Source: an uncultured Fibrobacter sp. (lineage in GTDB: Bacteria; Fibrobacterota; Fibrobacteria; Fibrobacterales; Fibrobacteraceae). Taken from it: a DNA stretch of 64,000 bases. The stretch lies in NCBI GenBank assembly GCA_934699585.1, contig CAKUWY010000013.1:1-64000 (forward strand), given 5' to 3'. The notes beneath the pieces are model-generated. The model did no database searches and had not been told where the DNA came from. It saw only the letters and a program-made list of their open reading frames with translations. Of this stretch, positions 22,030-29,909 are shown in pieces. Made by a program: the position numbers and the translations under genes. Within the stretch, counting starts at the first letter, position 1. The number at the start of each line of letters is the position of its first letter.

Positions 22030-23877
22030 CTACTTGGCGGCCTTTTTCTTTTCTTCTTCTTCGGCGGCCTTTTCGGCTTCAAGGCTCGGGATTTTGCAGC
22101 CGTCCATGGTCTCGAATTTGCCCTTGCGGACAGTGACAATCTTGGAGTTGGTGTTGACCCCGCGGCTGAAGGTGATGTCGCCGTAGATCCCCTTGAAGTT
22201 TGCAGTCTTGTTGATAGTGCCCGTCAGGTCGTTCGGGTTTTTGGCAAAGGCCGTAAACACGATGTTTGCGGCGTCATAGCTGAGGCCGCTCACCTTGTCT
22301 TCGCCGGGCTCTTCGCCCCATTTTTCCTGGAAGCTCTCGGCGAATTTCTTGTAGGATTCCGCTTCGGAATTCATGTCTAGGGCAGGCACGCTGAAGAATG
22401 TGCTGTCGGCCAGTTTCTTGGCCTGGATCAGGAACTCGCGGCCATACCAGCCGGAGGTGCCAAGCCTAATGCCCGAAATCTTGTTGAAGGCCACCTGGCC
22501 TACCATGAGGCCCGCGTCGCCCGGGTTGGTGGCGGGGATGAAGATGCCCGGAATCTCGAAGGTGGAATCCTGCATGTAGAACCGGCGTTCCTTGGGGCTG
22601 ATGGCGTCGAGGTCGGTGGCTCCGCGGGCGATGTTCCGGCGGCGGTTCAGCTGCTTGAAGCGGACATCGCGCAAAAGGTCGAATTCCGTCTTGTAGTCGG
22701 GCCTGCCCTCTTCGTAGTTCCGGAAGGCGATGATTGTTCCGCCCCTGCGGTCCACTGCCTGGGTGAAGCTCTGGGACATGGAGGCGCCGTAGTCACCCAG
22801 TGGCGACAGGATGGCGAATTCCCGGATGTTCAGGCACTTGGTGGCGAAGTCGGCGATGCTCTGGGCCAGGTTGTCCATAGTGATGTTTACCTGGAAGATG
22901 TTGGGGCCGAGCTTTGCGATACCGTCGTCGGTGGCGGTGGGGGTCAGCATGGGGATATTCTGGAAATTGCTTCCGAGCCAGGCTGCCACCGTCGCCGCCG
23001 GTGCGCTCATGATGGGGCCCACGATGGCGATGACGCTGTCCTGGCTGATGGCCTGCTGGGTCCGCATGAGGGCGGTGGCCGCGTCTGCACGGGTGTCGGC
23101 GAAACGGATGTTCACCTTGTCCTTTAGCTTGGACTGCTCGTGGGCCAAAAACACGCCCTGGACGGCGGCGTTACCGAATACGGCGAAACTTCCGGAGAGG
23201 GGGGCGAGCACCAGCAGGGTGGGCTTGCCCGAACCTGCATCCTTCATGGAGTCCAGGCCCTTTTGGGCGGTGGAGGTCAGGCTTTCGGCGTTGCCGCCGT
23301 TAATGACTTTCTTGTACCAGTAGCGGGCGGCGCGGTAGCGACCGGCGTTCTGGCATTCGCGACCGATCTGGAGCTGCATCCAACCGATGACTTCCTTGTC
23401 GGCTGGGTATTTTTCCAGCAGGTTCTGGAGCTGGTCCGCGTTCAGCAGGTCGGCGGCCAGGGTCTTGATGAGCACCTCTTTGGTATGGGCTCTGGCGGCC
23501 GGGTTCTGGGAGTAGGCGAGAATCCGGAGCATGGCCTCGACGCCCTCGTAGACGCCTCCCTGCTCAAGGGTGACGATGGCTTTTGCCAGTTCCATGCGTT
23601 CCCGGTATTCCGAGGAAACGTGGTATTCCAGGAACTTGGAGGTAAGTCCCAGGGCTTCGTCGCGCTTGTGTTCGCGCAGGTAGCATTCCGCAAGCATCAC
23701 GGAGGCCTGGGCGCCGGCGTGTTTCTTGAACTGGGACTTGGAAAGTTTCTGCAGCTCGGGCACGGCTTCGGCGCACTTGCCGTCTTTGATGAGGGCCTTG
23801 GCCTTGTCGATTTCGCCGTCGGCGAGGGCGGCAGTGGAGAGCAGCAATGTAAAAAGGAGGGGTAGGACTCGGTTCAT
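22030..23877 (-). CDS. TPR plus type-1 periplasmic-binding-fold protein, LpoA-like
   Basis: 615 residues: signal peptide (MNRVLPLLFTLLLSTAALA), N-terminal TPR-like repeats (about 20-210, with AIVTLEQGGVYEGVEAMLR and WYKKVINGGNAESL), then a Leu/Ile/Val-binding-type fold (PTLLVLAPLSGSFAVFGNAA, IAIVGPIMSAPAATVAAWL, PMLTPTATDDGIAKLGPNIF, ISGIRLGTSGWYGREFL) and a Lys/Glu tail. This order is that of LpoA, the outer-membrane activator of PBP1A in gammaproteobacteria, although here there is no lipobox. It could instead be a scaffold or solute receptor. It follows the nucleotidyltransferase-like gene by 12 nt, so they share an operon. Confidence 0.75.
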   Translation of the reverse strand: MNRVLPLLFTLLLSTAALADGEIDKAKALIKDGKCAEAVPELQKLSKSQFKKHAGAQASVMLAECYLREHKRDEALGLTSKFLEYHVSSEYRERMELAKAIVTLEQGGVYEGVEAMLRILAYSQNPAARAHTKEVLIKTLAADLLNADQLQNLLEKYPADKEVIGWMQLQIGRECQNAGRYRAARYWYKKVINGGNAESLTSTAQKGLDSMKDAGSGKPTLLVLAPLSGSFAVFGNAAVQGVFLAHEQSKLKDKVNIRFADTRADAATALMRTQQAISQDSVIAIVGPIMSAPAATVAAWLGSNFQNIPMLTPTATDDGIAKLGPNIFQVNITMDNLAQSIADFATKCLNIREFAILSPLGDYGASMSQSFTQAVDRRGGTIIAFRNYEEGRPDYKTEFDLLRDVRFKQLNRRRNIARGATDLDAISPKERRFYMQDSTFEIPGIFIPATNPGDAGLMVGQVAFNKISGIRLGTSGWYGREFLIQAKKLADSTFFSVPALDMNSEAESYKKFAESFQEKWGEEPGEDKVSGLSYDAANIVFTAFAKNPNDLTGTINKTANFKGIYGDITFSRGVNTNSKIVTVRKGKFETMDGCKIPSLEAEKAAEEEEKKKAAK

Positions 23878-23889
23878 GATGGGGACAGC

Positions 23890-24204
23890 CTAGTTTTCGG
23901 GGGCGGCCTGGACCACGTCGTGTTCTTTCTTGATCTGTTTCTGGAGAGATTCCGGGAGTTTGACCCAGTCGATGACGTCAACTCCGAAGGGGAGTCCGCT
24001 TTCGGCGAAGGCCTTTTCCACGGCGGTCATGGCCTCGAAGGAAAGGGGCTTGTCGGTGATGACTGCCAGTTCCAGTTGGGTGTCGGGGGTCAGGTCCACG
24101 CCCGTTACCCGGGCGCCATATGCCCAGACCTCGAGACCCTCGAAATGAAGGCCCACGATTCGCTGGACGGTTTCCAATTGATCGGTTTCTAAGCAAAGTG
24201 CCAT
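23890..24204 (-). CDS. Degenerate nucleotidyltransferase-fold protein (MNT-like)
   Basis: 104 residues. WAYGARVTGVDLTPDTQLELAV aligns with the GSRArGxxxxxSDIDLxV core of minimal nucleotidyltransferases, and FGVDVIDWVKLPESLQKQI matches the following strand and helix. The catalytic Ser becomes Ala, and the paired Asp residues of SDxD are replaced by Gln and Glu, so transferase activity is doubtful. No HEPN partner lies next to it. It is the first gene of an operon with the LpoA-like protein. TATATT (24215-24220) ends 10 nt from the ATG, which implies a leader of only a few bases, although GAGG is present within it. Confidence 0.7.
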   Translation of the reverse strand: MALCLETDQLETVQRIVGLHFEGLEVWAYGARVTGVDLTPDTQLELAVITDKPLSFEAMTAVEKAFAESGLPFGVDVIDWVKLPESLQKQIKKEHDVVQAAPEN

Positions 24205-24343
24205 AGTGCCTCAAAATATAGATAAAGCCAGGGGTCAAGGTCCCCGAAGTCGGAGAAACTGGCCCAAAGCGGTAATTTTACTGCACAAATGTATAAAATT
24301 TAACAAAGAAAGTGTTTTTTAATTGGCGCGGATTACGGTTGAT

Positions 24344-24372
24344 TTGCGTTATGGAATGAATGAGTATATATT
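24344..24372 (+). promoter_or_regulatory. Promoter of the lipoprotein gene at 24379 (leaderless design)
   Basis: TTGCGT at 24344-24349 and TATATT at 24367-24372 with 17-bp spacing. The ATG begins 6 nt after the -10, about where transcription should start. Confidence 0.55.
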
Positions 24373-24378
24373 AGGACT

Positions 24379-26220
24379 ATGAGATATTCCAAAAAGATTT
24401 TGATGTTGGCGGCCCTCGCCGCTTCGGCAATCCTCCTTTTCGGCTGCGGCGGTGGTGGAGGTGGTGGCACTGTAGCTTCGGACGAGAACCTGCGGGAATA
24501 CCTCGAATCCGCCGAAATGCGGAGCGACCTGGACAATTTGGCGGAATTCGCTTACCTTGCCGAGTATCTGCAGGTGGCCCCCATTGCCTTTATGTCGAGC
24601 GAGGACGGCTTTTTCACCGACAGCGTGGACCGGGAAGAAGCCGAAGAGTATGCCGAGGTGATGTCCAAGATGCTCTCCAAGGTCGACCAGTACGAGGCCG
24701 CTTGGACGCGTATCGATAGCATGCAGGCCCTGGTCAGCGAGACTCCGTCCCTTCAGAAAAATGGGGTGGGCGTCGCCTACGCCCTCAAGGATTTCTGGTA
24801 TTCGTTGCGGGGTTGTGGCAAGTCGACCCGCGAAAAGGCCATGGCCGTGGCGGGTTCGTTGAGCAAAAACGACCTGGAGATTCTTTTTAATGGTCTTGAT
24901 AAAAACCAGAAAAGAGGGGAGACCGATTACCTGACCTGGTGGAAAAATTTCAATAACGGGGATTACGACGACGTCTCACTCCAGATATACAACCGCATGT
25001 ATTACAATACGGAATCTTCTTTTGCTGACGAGGCGGAGTTTATCAACAAGACTGTGGCAAAGACCGGGGCGGAAATATCTAAGAAGGCTGCCGAATTCGA
25101 AGTGGAAATCTTTAAATTGGCCGCGCCCGATGCGGTTACGGATGCCATGGATGGGATAGAGAAAGTCGATAAGGCACTCACCCTTGTCACCAAAGCCAAG
25201 GACATGTCCGCCGACGAAATAAAGGACCAGGCCGCAAGCCTTCTTATAGACGGCTATGACGATGCGAAAAAACTGTCGGAAATGGCCGGAGAAGATGTAG
25301 AGATGTTGTCCAATTTGACTAAGAAGATTGTGGACAAGACAAAGGAAGCCTTGAAGGAACCTACTGTAGTCACCTTGACCGATAAGGGAGGCGAAGCTTT
25401 GGATGGCGGCGCGATGACCATCGCCATCGGGGAAGCCACCGGCAAGGTGACCATCGCCCTGGGTGCCAACGAAGATGGCAAACCTCAGGTGAATCTCAAG
25501 GAAGAAGGCTCCCACATGGTTTCGTTCATGAACGGCAAGGGGAAAAAGTACACCAAGAAGGTGGATGCGAAACCCGGGAAAAAAATAGAACTGGAAGGGG
25601 AGATGAACGAGAAGGAAATTCGGGACGACGCTGCCTCCTCCAAGTCCAAATTTGGCAAGAGTTCCTCTAGCGAGGAGCCGGAGGAGGAATCTTCTAGCAG
25701 TATCGAAGAAGAATCGTCCTCTTCGATGGAAGTGAGCAAGGATGTCAAGAGTATTTACGGAAGGTGGGTTGCTGCTAAGGATGTGTTTATCTACAAGGTT
25801 ACGGATGAAGCCCAGTGTCAGGAAGTAAAGAATGCCATGTCTGAAATTTACGATGGCGTATACGATGGCTTATACCAGGGCTTAGGTGAATATGCTTCTA
25901 TGATGGCGGAAGATTGTGAGAACAAGGAAGTTCCGCAAAATACCGTTTCTGGCCAGAAGATTTTGTTCTATTCCGATGGAAGCCTAGATTGTTTGGATGG
26001 TAGCGGGGAACTGCTTGGATCCTATGATTACACCTTTGACGAGTCCACGGGAATCTTTAGCTACGAGAGTAGCGAGGGGGAAAAGTCTACGGGGCAAGTT
26101 TCTGCCGACGGTACCACTTTGGTTTTTGAGACGGTGACCGACATGGGCTACAAGACCATAACCCACAGGGTCATATTCGAGAAGGAATCCGGCGATATCG
26201 AATACTTTGGCGATGATTAG
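24379..26220 (+). CDS. Large lipoprotein with poly-Ser linker, unknown function
   Basis: 613 residues. The lipobox is LLFGC followed by a Gly run. Residues about 35-290 are helical and acidic and include a Cys pair region (LRGCGKSTREK). A conserved-looking segment PTVVTLTDKGGEALDGG leads to KVTIALGANEDGKPQVNLKE, reminiscent of a small beta domain. A Ser/Glu linker (about 430-455) separates a C-terminal 150-residue beta-rich domain (SIYGRWVAAKDVFIYKV, SGQKILFYSDGSLDC) that resembles lipocalin-like folds. Poly-Ser linkers are typical of Fibrobacter surface proteins. No Shine-Dalgarno sequence is visible and the promoter suggests a leaderless mRNA. Confidence 0.7.
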   Translation: MRYSKKILMLAALAASAILLFGCGGGGGGGTVASDENLREYLESAEMRSDLDNLAEFAYLAEYLQVAPIAFMSSEDGFFTDSVDREEAEEYAEVMSKMLSKVDQYEAAWTRIDSMQALVSETPSLQKNGVGVAYALKDFWYSLRGCGKSTREKAMAVAGSLSKNDLEILFNGLDKNQKRGETDYLTWWKNFNNGDYDDVSLQIYNRMYYNTESSFADEAEFINKTVAKTGAEISKKAAEFEVEIFKLAAPDAVTDAMDGIEKVDKALTLVTKAKDMSADEIKDQAASLLIDGYDDAKKLSEMAGEDVEMLSNLTKKIVDKTKEALKEPTVVTLTDKGGEALDGGAMTIAIGEATGKVTIALGANEDGKPQVNLKEEGSHMVSFMNGKGKKYTKKVDAKPGKKIELEGEMNEKEIRDDAASSKSKFGKSSSSEEPEEESSSSIEEESSSSMEVSKDVKSIYGRWVAAKDVFIYKVTDEAQCQEVKNAMSEIYDGVYDGLYQGLGEYASMMAEDCENKEVPQNTVSGQKILFYSDGSLDCLDGSGELLGSYDYTFDESTGIFSYESSEGEKSTGQVSADGTTLVFETVTDMGYKTITHRVIFEKESGDIEYFGDD

Positions 26221-26240
26221 CGCCGCTACATTGGCGGTCT

Positions 26241-26876
26241 TTAACCTTGCAGTCTGGCCTTGACCAGCTTGTACAGATCCGCAAAAACTTCGTCGGGTGT
26301 TCGGTCGGCGTCAATGGCGGCAACGCATTCCGGGTAGTCGCGGGCCGCGGCAAGGTAGCCCTTGCGCACCCGTTCGAAAAAGTCCGCCTTTTCCTGTTCC
26401 AGCCGATCGGGTGCTTCGCCCCGCCTTGCGGTGCGAGCGCGGCCCCGCTCTACGGCTATGTCCAGCACAACGGTCAGTTCCGGAAAGCAGCCGTCGCAGG
26501 TCAGTTCCGTCAGCCGCTGGACCTGTTCGGCCCCGAGACCCCGGGCGTACCCCTGGTAGGCAAACGTGCTCCAGGCGAAACGGTCGGCGATGACGATTTT
26601 TCCAGCGTCGAGGGCTGGCTGGATGATTTCGGCGATGACCTGTGCCCGTGCGGCGTTGTACAGCAAGAGCTCCGTCTTGTCGGCCATGACGCCCTTGAAA
26701 CTCGGGTCCAGCAAGATTTCCCGGATCCGTTCCGAAATCTTTGCGCCGCCGGGTTCCCGGAGCTTCACCACAGAATAGCCTTCTTTTGTGAGGGCGTCGA
26801 TAAGCATGTCTATCTGGGTGGACTTGCCGGAACCGTCGATGCCTTCTAGGCTAAAAAAGCGCTTTGCCGTTTTCAT
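26241..26876 (-). CDS. tmk: Thymidylate kinase
   Basis: 211 residues. P-loop FFSLEGIDGSGKSTQ, the DRFAWSTFAYQGYARGLG motif (DRY/F region that binds dTMP), LKLREPGG equivalent VVKLREPGGAKIS, and LID segment ARTARRGEAPDRLEQE are all present. Tmk phosphorylates dTMP to dTDP with ATP for DNA synthesis. The ATG overlaps no other gene. Upstream, the terminator of the small secreted peptide gene (26891-26915) ends 15 nt before this start, so tmk must have its own promoter or depend on read-through; TATTTA lies 5 nt before the ATG. Confidence 0.95.
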   Translation of the reverse strand: MKTAKRFFSLEGIDGSGKSTQIDMLIDALTKEGYSVVKLREPGGAKISERIREILLDPSFKGVMADKTELLLYNAARAQVIAEIIQPALDAGKIVIADRFAWSTFAYQGYARGLGAEQVQRLTELTCDGCFPELTVVLDIAVERGRARTARRGEAPDRLEQEKADFFERVRKGYLAAARDYPECVAAIDADRTPDEVFADLYKLVKARLQG

Positions 26877-26890
26877 GGCTGTAAATATGC

Positions 26891-26915
26891 AAAAAAAAGC
26901 GCCCGTTGTGGGCGC
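26891..26915 (-). terminator. Terminator of the small secreted peptide gene
   Basis: On the minus strand GCGCCC-ACAAC-GGGCGC is followed by eight T. It lies 36 nt after the peptide gene stop. Confidence 0.88.
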
Positions 26916-26950
26916 ATGATCCTGACGAGGACCCTTTTCGGAATTTTATA

Positions 26951-27211
26951 TCACACGAGGCGAGGGTTGCAGCCCCAGTCGTCATCGCCCCTGTGGTTCC
27001 ACTGGTTAGCGCCCTGGTCCAGAGCGACGCTCCCGCCACGGAAGTACTTGTCCTGGGAAGAGAAATGATTCCACTGGTTAGCGCCTTGGTCCAATGCAAC
27101 ACTCTTGGAAGCGTCGGCGCCGGTGGTGTTTGCGATGGGGAGTGCGTTTGCGAATCCGCCAAAACCTGCGATGCTAGTGACGAAAATGAATGTTGCGATT
27201 GCGTGTTTCAT
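26951..27211 (-). CDS. Small secreted protein with duplicated SVALDQGANQWNH motif
   Basis: 86 residues from the ATG at 27211, with AAGGAG 6 nt upstream; a longer open frame to 27277 lacks such a site. A signal peptide (MKHAIATFIFVTSIAGFGGF, ending ANA) is followed by a short spacer and two exact copies of SVALDQGANQWNH, separated by FSSQDKYFRGG, then a short tail with one Cys. The repeat period is 24 residues. The two DNA copies differ at eight codons, all silent, so the peptide sequence is under selection. It has its own consensus promoter and terminator, consistent with strong expression. Possible roles: secreted signal, bacteriocin-like peptide, or a curlin-like structural repeat (S-x4-Q-G-x-N). 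I do not recognise a family. Confidence 0.8.
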   Translation of the reverse strand: MKHAIATFIFVTSIAGFGGFANALPIANTTGADASKSVALDQGANQWNHFSSQDKYFRGGSVALDQGANQWNHRGDDDWGCNPRLV

Positions 27212-27256
27212 GATAAACTCCTTTGTGTTTTTAAGTTCTTTGTTTCTTATGTCCAT

Positions 27257-27285
27257 AATATACCTTCCTAAATTCATAAAGTCAA
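27257..27285 (-). promoter_or_regulatory. Strong promoter of the small secreted peptide gene
   Basis: On the minus strand TTGACT (27285-27280) and TATATT (27262-27257) are 17 bp apart. The expected transcript start near 27250 gives a 40-nt leader with AAGGAG at 27218-27223. Confidence 0.75.
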
Positions 27286-27317
27286 ATACATAATTTTCAT
27301 TGAAATGATAGAATTAA

Positions 27318-27358
27318 GTTATGAGTTGTGAGTATTAAGTTATGAGTTGTGAGTTATA
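27318..27358. repeat. GAGTTATGAG/TTGTGAGT low-complexity tract
   Basis: Tandem imperfect units of the same type as 4208-4250 and 33324-33412, lying upstream of the peptide gene promoter. Confidence 0.7.
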
Positions 27359-27385
27359 GCGGAAATAAGAAGTGTTGAAAAATGG

Positions 27386-27410
27386 AAAAAGCCCCGGCTT
27401 AGGCCAGGGC
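27386..27410 (-). terminator. Terminator of the Fibrobacter paralogous-domain gene
   Basis: On the minus strand GCCCTGGC-CTAA-GCCGGGGC is followed by TTTTT, 28 nt after the stop codon. Confidence 0.85.
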
Positions 27411-27437
27411 AGTTCGTCGAATTGGAAAAATATCCGC

Positions 27438-28193
27438 TTAGGCGTTCTTTATGCAGCGCACCGACATAGCGTCGGAGCGGTACACGCCTTCGATATCGAA
27501 GGTCTTGTTGGTGATGCTCAGGCGGTAGGCGTTGGATTTGCCGTATTCGTCCTTGCACCAGAAACGGGCGCGACGGCTGAAACGGTAGAAGCTGCCGTTG
27601 TCAAAACGGTAACCCGCAGGCACGGCAAAGAACCCGAAGGAATCTTCGCCAGGAACACCCCAGAAGCAGGCGCTGCGCAGTTCGTCGCCGGTGGACTTGG
27701 GAGGCAGATTGCTCAAAAGCTGTTCCCATTCCTTGAGGCTCGGGATATGCCAGCCTTCGGGTGCAATTCCCTGGTAATTGTCTTCGCGAATCTTGTGGTA
27801 CATTTCCAGGTCCTTGGCAGGAGTCTGCTCGCCGTATTCCGCAGGAATGCCGAGGGCCGCCGTCCAGGTGTAGAGCCTGCCGTACTGGGCCACGTTGGCC
27901 TCTTCGTTGCTCGGAGCGTAGCTGCCTTCGGTCTTGAAACGCAGGTTATCCACCATCCAGACCTGGTCACCGATTTTTACGGTGCGGTAGGTTTCGCCGT
28001 CGCGGGCATCCGTGAAAGAGCCGTAATTGAACTTCTTGGCGTTACGGGCCATGCATTCTTCGTAAGAGATGTTGTTCTGCTTTTCGGAGGCTTCTTTTTT
28101 CGTGGCCTTGCTCACGGAAGCACCGATACGGAATGCGGCCACGATGACCACGATAAGGGCGATGACGTTAAAAATGACAAAGGATGTTTCCAT
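27438..28193 (-). CDS. Fibrobacter succinogenes major paralogous domain protein
   Basis: 251 residues. The N-terminus has a transmembrane segment (FVIFNVIALIVVIVAAFRIG, about 5-24) that could be a signal anchor. The rest matches the major paralogous domain known from Fibrobacter: FTDARDGETYRTVKIGDQVW, MVDNLRF, GRLYTWTAAL, GIAPEGWHIPSLKEWEQL and MSVRCIKN. The fold is related to formylglycine-generating-enzyme-like domains, without known catalysis. These proteins are abundant in Fibrobacter, often exported, with roles not established. It is a strong taxonomic marker for this window. A terminator follows at 27386. Confidence 0.92.
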   Translation of the reverse strand: METSFVIFNVIALIVVIVAAFRIGASVSKATKKEASEKQNNISYEECMARNAKKFNYGSFTDARDGETYRTVKIGDQVWMVDNLRFKTEGSYAPSNEEANVAQYGRLYTWTAALGIPAEYGEQTPAKDLEMYHKIREDNYQGIAPEGWHIPSLKEWEQLLSNLPPKSTGDELRSACFWGVPGEDSFGFFAVPAGYRFDNGSFYRFSRRARFWCKDEYGKSNAYRLSITNKTFDIEGVYRSDAMSVRCIKNA

Positions 28194-28253
28194 GGGTTTC
28201 CTCTTTGAGAAAGCTAGGGCAAATGTAGTAATTGTTGGGCTTGGAACAACCCC

Positions 28254-29816
28254 TTATACAGGATACATGGGGAATACGATGGGGGTGATGAACAGGTTGG
28301 CTGCTAGAATGATAAAATTCATGGGCAGTCCGATTTTCGTAAAGTCCATAAACTTGTAGCCGCCAGCGGCATAGACCAGCATGTGGGTAGGGGATCCGAT
28401 GGGGGTGGCAAAGCTGCTGTTCACCGAAATCATCAGGCCGATGCAGAAGGTGAGGGGATTTACGCCCAAGGTCGTGGCCGCGCTGATGGCAATGGGGCAG
28501 AACATGGCCGCCGTGGCGCTATTGCTGATAAATTCGGTAATGAAAGTGCCAACAAGGCAGATGGCGACAAGGGCTACGTAGGGGTTGCTTCCGCAGATAT
28601 TCAGAAGGTTGTTTGCAATCAGCTGGGCCACCCCCGTAGATTCCAGGGCCTTGCCCAGGCAGATGCTGCCCGAGAACACGATGAGGATGTTCCAGTTGAT
28701 GGAGTTTGCCGCCTGGGTGCTGGTGCAACAGCGGGTGACGACCATGGCGATGGCGGCAAGCATGCAAGACGAAAGCAGGGGCAATACGTTGAATGCCGAT
28801 AGCAGGACCATGGCGAGCATGATAAGCGAGGCGAGGACCGTCTTTTTGCCGCAGGTCCTGCTGTTTACGGCGTTCTCCAGGTAACCCTTCAGGTGGTCGT
28901 TCTTAAGATTTAGGTGCTCGCAAATCCACTGGAGCTGTTCTGCCTTGCCCGAAACAATGATGTTGTCGGAACCCATGATGTAGGTTTCGGGAGTGGCGAC
29001 CTCCACCTCGTTGTCAAAACGGCGTATGGCCAAAATGGAGTTCTTGTTCTTTTCGAATCCATTGGGGTTCTGTTCGTAAATCTCCTGCAGGGACATGCCG
29101 ACAAGCCTGTGTCTGGAGGGAACATGGAGTTCCAGGGTCAGGTCTTCGTCGCCGCCGTTGCTCAAGGGGGACACTCGAGTGGGGAGCAGTTTTTGCAGGG
29201 CGACTATGGAGATAACTCCTACCACAAGGCAAAAAAGTCCGACGAGGGTGGGAGTGAAAATTCCCATCTGGGCTCCTGTCCTGTCTGTGTAGAGTCCTGA
29301 AATGATAAGGTTCGTGGATGTGCCGAGCAAGGTGCAGGCACCGCCCAGTCCAGAGGCGTAGCTAAGGGGAATCAAAAGTTTTGAAGGCGATATGCCTAGT
29401 TTTTTGGACCAGATTTTTATGACGTCAATAAAGAGTGCTACCACTGTGGTGTTGGTGAGGAACGAACTCAAGAGCGCCACGGGGAACATGGTGCGAAGAA
29501 TAGCGCGGGAAACGGTTTTTGGGGAGCCCATCATGTGCTTCACGACCCAGTTCAGCACGCCCGTGTAGTTGAGGCCGGCGATAACGGCGTAAAGCACGGC
29601 GACGATAATGACGGAGGCAGAACTGAAACCGCCGAATGCGGTTTTTAGGTCAAGGACGCCACTGAGGTAGAGGGCGCACATTCCCAAAAGGAAAATGATA
29701 TCTACACGCAGCTTTGAAAAGATCATAGCTGCAAAAAGCAAAAGCACGACGACTATGGTGAACCACGCGTTTCCAGAAAGCCCAAACCATTCAAACGCAA
29801 GAATTCCCTGTAACAT
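28254..29816 (-). CDS. SLC13-family (DASS/ArsB-like) anion permease with TrkA-C domain
   Basis: 520 residues from the ATG at 29816, preceded by AGGGAA; a longer frame to 29885 adds an unlikely N-terminus. About eleven membrane segments are arranged in two halves, each with the family signatures: SSFLTNTTVVALFIDV and ASGLGGACTLLGTSTNLIIS in the first, TEFISNSATAAMFCPIAIS and SSFATPIGSPTHMLVYAAGG in the second. A TrkA-C-like cytosolic domain (about 225-310, LELHVPSRHRLVGMSLQEI) sits between the halves. Relatives carry dicarboxylates, sulfate or related anions with sodium. For a succinate-producing organism dicarboxylate transport is plausible but not shown. Confidence 0.88.
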   Translation of the reverse strand: MLQGILAFEWFGLSGNAWFTIVVVLLLFAAMIFSKLRVDIIFLLGMCALYLSGVLDLKTAFGGFSSASVIIVAVLYAVIAGLNYTGVLNWVVKHMMGSPKTVSRAILRTMFPVALLSSFLTNTTVVALFIDVIKIWSKKLGISPSKLLIPLSYASGLGGACTLLGTSTNLIISGLYTDRTGAQMGIFTPTLVGLFCLVVGVISIVALQKLLPTRVSPLSNGGDEDLTLELHVPSRHRLVGMSLQEIYEQNPNGFEKNKNSILAIRRFDNEVEVATPETYIMGSDNIIVSGKAEQLQWICEHLNLKNDHLKGYLENAVNSRTCGKKTVLASLIMLAMVLLSAFNVLPLLSSCMLAAIAMVVTRCCTSTQAANSINWNILIVFSGSICLGKALESTGVAQLIANNLLNICGSNPYVALVAICLVGTFITEFISNSATAAMFCPIAISAATTLGVNPLTFCIGLMISVNSSFATPIGSPTHMLVYAAGGYKFMDFTKIGLPMNFIILAANLFITPIVFPMYPV

Positions 29817-29909
29817 TATTCCCTTCGAAAGTGAAAAATGAACGGGAACAAATATAAAAAATGCAGGCCCATCCTGAACCTGCATGAATCTGTTTCGGGA
29901 AAGGATTCC

